In this document: positions 23,227-26,069 of the stretch, one piece after another | Layout: every line of letters starts with the position of its first letter | Numbering within the stretch: the stretch's first letter is position 1 | NCBI GenBank assembly: GCA_963620985.1 | Contig: CAVFCI010000026.1 | Coordinates: forward strand, 1-26,069 | Source: F23-B02 sp963620985 | GTDB taxonomy: Bacteria > Bacillota > Clostridia > Oscillospirales > Oscillospiraceae | Direction: 5' to 3' | DNA length: 26,069 nt | Made by a program: the position numbers and the translations under genes | Notes under the pieces: generated by a model | Told to the model about the DNA's origin: nothing | The model's input: only the letters and a program-made list of their open reading frames with translations | Database searches by the model: none

Positions 23227-23229
23227 TCA

Positions 23230-23317
23230 TGGTGCGCGAGGCGGGACTTGAACCCGCACGCCCGGAGTGAGCACTAGAACCTGAATCTAGCGAGTCTGCC
23301 AATTCCACCACTCGCGC
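23230..23317 (-). tRNA. tRNA-Leu (anticodon CAG)
   Basis: The minus strand folds as a type II tRNA. The acceptor stem is GCGCGAG with CTCGCGC. The anticodon stem is CTAGA/TCTAG with loop TTCAGGT giving anticodon CAG. A long variable arm follows (TGCTCACTCCGGGCGT). The T arm is GCGGG-TTCAAGT-CCCGC. The discriminator is A and CCA is encoded. The long variable arm and discriminator fit leucine. Confidence 0.96.
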
Positions 23318-23334
23318 ATATCAAGTGCCTGATA

Positions 23335-23363
23335 ATAATAGCATTCCTTATCCGCATTGTCAA
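23335..23363 (-). promoter_or_regulatory. Promoter of tRNA-Leu
   Basis: On the minus strand TTGACA (23363-23358) and TATTAT (23340-23335) are separated by exactly 17 bases. The -10 ends 17 bases before the mature tRNA 5' end. Confidence 0.85.
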
Positions 23364-23409
23364 GAAAATTATTTTTGCGGCAGCTATGTTATTTCATGCG
23401 CAAAGATGA

Positions 23410-23415
23410 TATAAT
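23410..23415 (+). promoter_or_regulatory. Putative -10 box for the DUF975 gene
   Basis: TATAAT lies 54 bases before the ATG at 23470. Only a poor -35 (TGTTAT at 23387-23392) is found 17 bases upstream, so the promoter is weak or needs an activator. Confidence 0.4.
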
Positions 23416-23469
23416 CAAAGCATAAGTGAGCGCGGCATCTGCCGGCTTAGATATCAGGAGGTCTGACAT

Positions 23470-24330
23470 ATGGACAGAAAGCAGCTCAAGGAACAGTCCA
23501 AAACCCTTATAAGGACTGCCACCCCAAAACCCGTCGTCACCGCGATCATATATATCCTCATTCTCGCGGTGCTCAGCTTCCTTTCATACGAGATAGCAGG
23601 CGACTCGGCCATCCGTCTCCAGAAGGTTTTCGAGGAGTTCGGCTTCAACTATGACGTGACAATCAACGATTTTACTTACAACTATAATTACGACCTCAAC
23701 AACATTGACCCCGACCAGTTTTTCTATGCTGTGCAGGGCGCTATGCCCAAGCCGGCGGCTATGCTGCTCGGCCTTGCCATCCAGATCGTGACGATACTCC
23801 TCGGCGGCGGCTTTGCGATATTCTGCCTGCGCACGGTGCGCGGCATGGAGGCCAGCTATTGGAATCTTTTCGATGCCTTCGGCATGTTCCTGCGCGTGCT
23901 GTGGCTGTACATTCTTGAAGGCATATTCATCTTCCTGTGGTCGCTGCTGTTTATATTCCCGGGCTTCATCGCGTTCTACCGCTACCGTCAGGCGCTGTAC
24001 CTGCTGCTTGAGCATCCCGAGATGAGCGCACTGCAATGCATCACGGAAAGCAAGCGCATCATGCGGGGGCACAAGGGTGAGCTCTTCGTCATGGATCTGA
24101 GCTTCATCGGCTGGGGCATCCTCATCGGGCTTGTGAGCTATCTGGGCTACTTCATTGCCGAGGCTATGGCTCCGTCGTTCATTTCGGAGATACTCGGCGT
24201 AGTTGAGCTGGGCATCCTCGTGCAGTTTTACGTCATGCCGTACATGGATCTTACCTATGCCGGCTACTACGTTGAGCTCACTAAGCCCGCCGCCGCAGGC
24301 TTTGCCGACGGCTGGACACCGGAGCTCTGA
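23470..24330 (+). CDS. DUF975 family membrane protein
   Basis: This 286-residue integral membrane protein matches DUF975. The N-terminus MDRKQLKEQSKTLIR precedes the first helix (about 21-40). An extracytoplasmic segment rich in Asn, Asp and Tyr lies at about 60-85, and further helices are at about 96-118, 137-168, 206-230 and 237-262. The PGFIAFYRYRQALYLLLEHPEMSALQCITESKRIMRGHKGELF region (starting near 164) is the family hallmark. No function is established for the family. The ATG at 23470 has AGGAGG upstream. The beta-CASP gene starts 9 bases after its stop, so the two are probably co-transcribed. Confidence 0.87.
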   Translation: MDRKQLKEQSKTLIRTATPKPVVTAIIYILILAVLSFLSYEIAGDSAIRLQKVFEEFGFNYDVTINDFTYNYNYDLNNIDPDQFFYAVQGAMPKPAAMLLGLAIQIVTILLGGGFAIFCLRTVRGMEASYWNLFDAFGMFLRVLWLYILEGIFIFLWSLLFIFPGFIAFYRYRQALYLLLEHPEMSALQCITESKRIMRGHKGELFVMDLSFIGWGILIGLVSYLGYFIAEAMAPSFISEILGVVELGILVQFYVMPYMDLTYAGYYVELTKPAAAGFADGWTPEL

Positions 24331-24339
24331 GGAGAAAAC

Positions 24340-25950
24340 ATGAAGATCACATTTCTCGGCGCTGCCCACGAGGTCACGGGAAGCTGCACACTTCTCGAGG
24401 TGGGCGACAAAAAAGGACTTATCGACTGCGGCATGGAGCAGGGCAGGGATCTGTTTGAAAATCAGAAGCTGCCGGTCTCGGCGGCGGTGCTCGACTTCGT
24501 GCTCGTGACCCACGCGCACATCGACCATTCGGGTCTGCTGCCGCTGCTGTACAAAAACGGCTTTCGCGGTGCGGTGTACGCAACGGGCGCGACCTGCTCG
24601 CTGCTGGATATCATGCTGCGCGACTGTGCGCATATCCAGATGTCCGAGGCGGAGTGGAAATCGCGCAAGGCGATGCGCAGGGGAGATGGACCTGTCGAGC
24701 CCATGTACGACCTCGACGATGTTGCGGGGCTGTTAAGGCTGCTGCGCCCCTGCGAATACGGCAGGGAGATACAGGTGAACGAGGCGGTGACGGTTCGATT
24801 TACCGACGTCGGGCATCTGCTGGGCTCTGCGGCTGTCGAGATATGGCTCAGGGAGCGCGGGCACGAGAAGAAGATAGTCTTTTCCGGCGATATCGGCAAC
24901 CTCGATCAGCCCATACTCCGCGATCCGCAGCACATCGACAAAACCGACTACCTCGTCATTGAATCCACCTACGGCGACCGCTGCCATTCCGACGAGCGTC
25001 CCGACTACATTACCGCGCTGTCCGGCTTCATCCAGCGCACACTCGACCGCGGGGGCAACGTCGTTATCCCTGCCTTTGCCGTCGGCAGAACGCAGGAGAT
25101 GCTGTATTTCATCCGCGAGATCAAAAACCGTGGTCTCATAAAGGGGCACGATAATTTCCCCGTTTACGTTGACAGCCCCCTTGCCGTCGAGGCGACGGGC
25201 ATCTTCCTGCAATGCGACACGAGCTATGTAGATGATGAGATGCGCGCCATCATACGCTCGGGCGAAAATCCGCTGTTTTTCCCAGGACTGCATACGGCGG
25301 TCAGTCAGGAGGAGTCGCGGGCGATAAACGAGGATAAGGAGCCCAAGGTCATCATCTCCGCCTCCGGAATGTGCGACGCGGGGCGCATACGCCACCATCT
25401 CAAGCACAATCTGTGGCGGCCAGAGTGCCTTGTGCTGTTCGTCGGCTATCAGGCCGCCGGAACGCTCGGACGTGCGCTGCACGACGGCGCGAAGACGGTA
25501 AAGCTCTTCAATGAGGAGATCGAGGTCAGAGCCGAGATCGCCGCCCTCCCCGGGGTGAGCGGTCACGCCGACAAGCGCGGGCTCATCGCGTGGCTCGAGG
25601 GCTTTTCGGAAAGACCGGAGCTCGTGTTCGTAAATCACGGCGACCCCGACAGTGCCGACAGCTTCACAGCCTGCCTAAACAACGAGCTCGGCTGCCGCGC
25701 CTTCGCGCCGTACAGCGGCACGGAGTTCGACCTTGCCGAGGGACGCTTCACCGTCATCACCGAGGGCAAGCCCGTCGTCCGTGAGCAGAAGGCTCCGGCG
25801 GAGCGCAGGGTAAGCCCCGTGTTCGCGGAGCTCGTAAACGCGGCGGAGGCGCTCGTGCAGGCCGTGCGCGGCTGCGAGGGACGCCCGAACCGCGAGCTGC
25901 GCGGCTTCACCGCCTCAATACGCAAGCTGACTGAGAAGATAAAACGATAG
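24340..25950 (+). CDS. MBL-fold beta-CASP metallo-hydrolase (RNase-like)
   Basis: This 536-residue soluble protein is a metallo-beta-lactamase-fold enzyme with a beta-CASP insert. The zinc motif THAHIDH is at 57-63, further ligands are His159 (DVGHLLGS) and Asp184 (SGDIGN), and ESTYGDR lies at 208-214. The beta-CASP part includes PAFAVGRTQE, VDSPLA and ISASGMCDAGRIRHHL. The RMMBL end contains VSGHADKRGL with the last histidine. Bacterial members cut RNA; the family also includes CPSF-type nucleases. It is distinct from RNase J, being closer to the YSH1/Exo-type group. The C-terminal 70 residues are a short helical extension. GAGGAG precedes the ATG. The exact substrate is not shown. Confidence 0.9.
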   Translation: MKITFLGAAHEVTGSCTLLEVGDKKGLIDCGMEQGRDLFENQKLPVSAAVLDFVLVTHAHIDHSGLLPLLYKNGFRGAVYATGATCSLLDIMLRDCAHIQMSEAEWKSRKAMRRGDGPVEPMYDLDDVAGLLRLLRPCEYGREIQVNEAVTVRFTDVGHLLGSAAVEIWLRERGHEKKIVFSGDIGNLDQPILRDPQHIDKTDYLVIESTYGDRCHSDERPDYITALSGFIQRTLDRGGNVVIPAFAVGRTQEMLYFIREIKNRGLIKGHDNFPVYVDSPLAVEATGIFLQCDTSYVDDEMRAIIRSGENPLFFPGLHTAVSQEESRAINEDKEPKVIISASGMCDAGRIRHHLKHNLWRPECLVLFVGYQAAGTLGRALHDGAKTVKLFNEEIEVRAEIAALPGVSGHADKRGLIAWLEGFSERPELVFVNHGDPDSADSFTACLNNELGCRAFAPYSGTEFDLAEGRFTVITEGKPVVREQKAPAERRVSPVFAELVNAAEALVQAVRGCEGRPNRELRGFTASIRKLTEKIKR

Positions 25951-25965
25951 ATTCGAGACAGAATC

Positions 25966-25993
25966 AAAAAACCGGCCCGAGAGCCGGTTTTTT
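25966..25993 (+). terminator. Intrinsic terminator of the beta-CASP gene
   Basis: AAAAAACCGGC (25966-25976) pairs with GCCGGTTTTTT (25983-25993) around a 6-base loop, 15 bases after the stop codon. Confidence 0.92.
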
Positions 25994-25999
25994 CAGTTT

Positions 26000-26031
26000 G
26001 TCAAAAAAGTCCCGCGAGGGACTTTTTTGAC
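26000..26031. repeat. 14-bp perfect inverted repeat GTCAAAAAAGTCCC
   Basis: The arm 26000-26013 pairs exactly with 26018-26031 around GCGA. It lies six bases after the previous terminator. It resembles the CTGTCAAA palindrome after the aminotransferase terminator in both layout and outer sequence. It may be a second terminator or a small palindromic repeat family. The last 38 bases of the window show nothing else. Confidence 0.75.
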
Positions 26032-26069
26032 TGCACTTTTCCGCCGAGCATTTTGAAAGTATTCAAAAT

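Overview
The window looks like chromosome from a GC-rich gut-type Clostridia (Firmicutes), probably near Oscillospirales. This rests on the gene families (YitT, homodimeric GlyQS, clostridial NadE, DUF975, LTA-synthase-type sulfatase), AGGAGG-type ribosome sites and TTGACA/TATAAT promoters. The lineage is inference from gene content, not from a search.

Layout. (1) 1-1542, plus strand: a YitT-type membrane protein and a ComEB-type dCMP deaminase. (2) 1533-2006: a non-coding block of nested inverted and direct repeats that overlaps the deaminase stop codon and ends at the stop codon of the next gene. (3) 2007-5631, minus strand: an MMPL/RND-type permease translationally coupled to a large lipoprotein, divergent from a small FHA-domain protein (5775-6110). 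(4) 6194-7664, minus strand: an ECF sigma factor and its zinc-finger membrane anti-sigma partner. (5) 7768-13317, minus strand: an apparent operon glyQS - LTA-synthase-like sulfatase - small membrane protein - nadE, with a good promoter before glyQS and a terminator after nadE. (6) 13664-14851, plus strand: a PLP aminotransferase with strongly biased codons. (7) 14904-23229: an accessory-looking segment. A truncated IS (transposase) remnant lies on the left and a decayed large serine recombinase abutting tRNA-Leu(CAG) on the right. Between them is a six-gene operon: TetR regulator, two YbtP/YbtQ-like ABC half-transporters, MptD/Trep_Strep ECF S component, EcfT, and a fused double EcfA ATPase. 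(8) 23318-25950, plus strand: a DUF975 membrane protein and an MBL/beta-CASP nuclease-type hydrolase.

How the genes work together. The TetR-ABC-ABC-S-T-AA' operon contains every part of a dedicated (group I) ECF importer plus a heterodimeric exporter-fold ABC pair. It has a consensus promoter with a 17-bp palindromic operator before tetR. A second, metalloregulator-like palindrome lies before the ABC genes. Import of iron, a metallophore or a tetrapyrrole is the best working guess, but the substrate is not shown by the sequence.

Most notable single-gene observation: the NadE glutaminase domain has lost two of three catalytic residues (Lys to Arg, Cys to Gly), which predicts an ammonia-only or non-canonical NAD synthetase. 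I did not find a clearly new system. The strongest leads are the degenerate NadE, the ECF/ABC island with its two operators, and the repeat block at 1533-2006.
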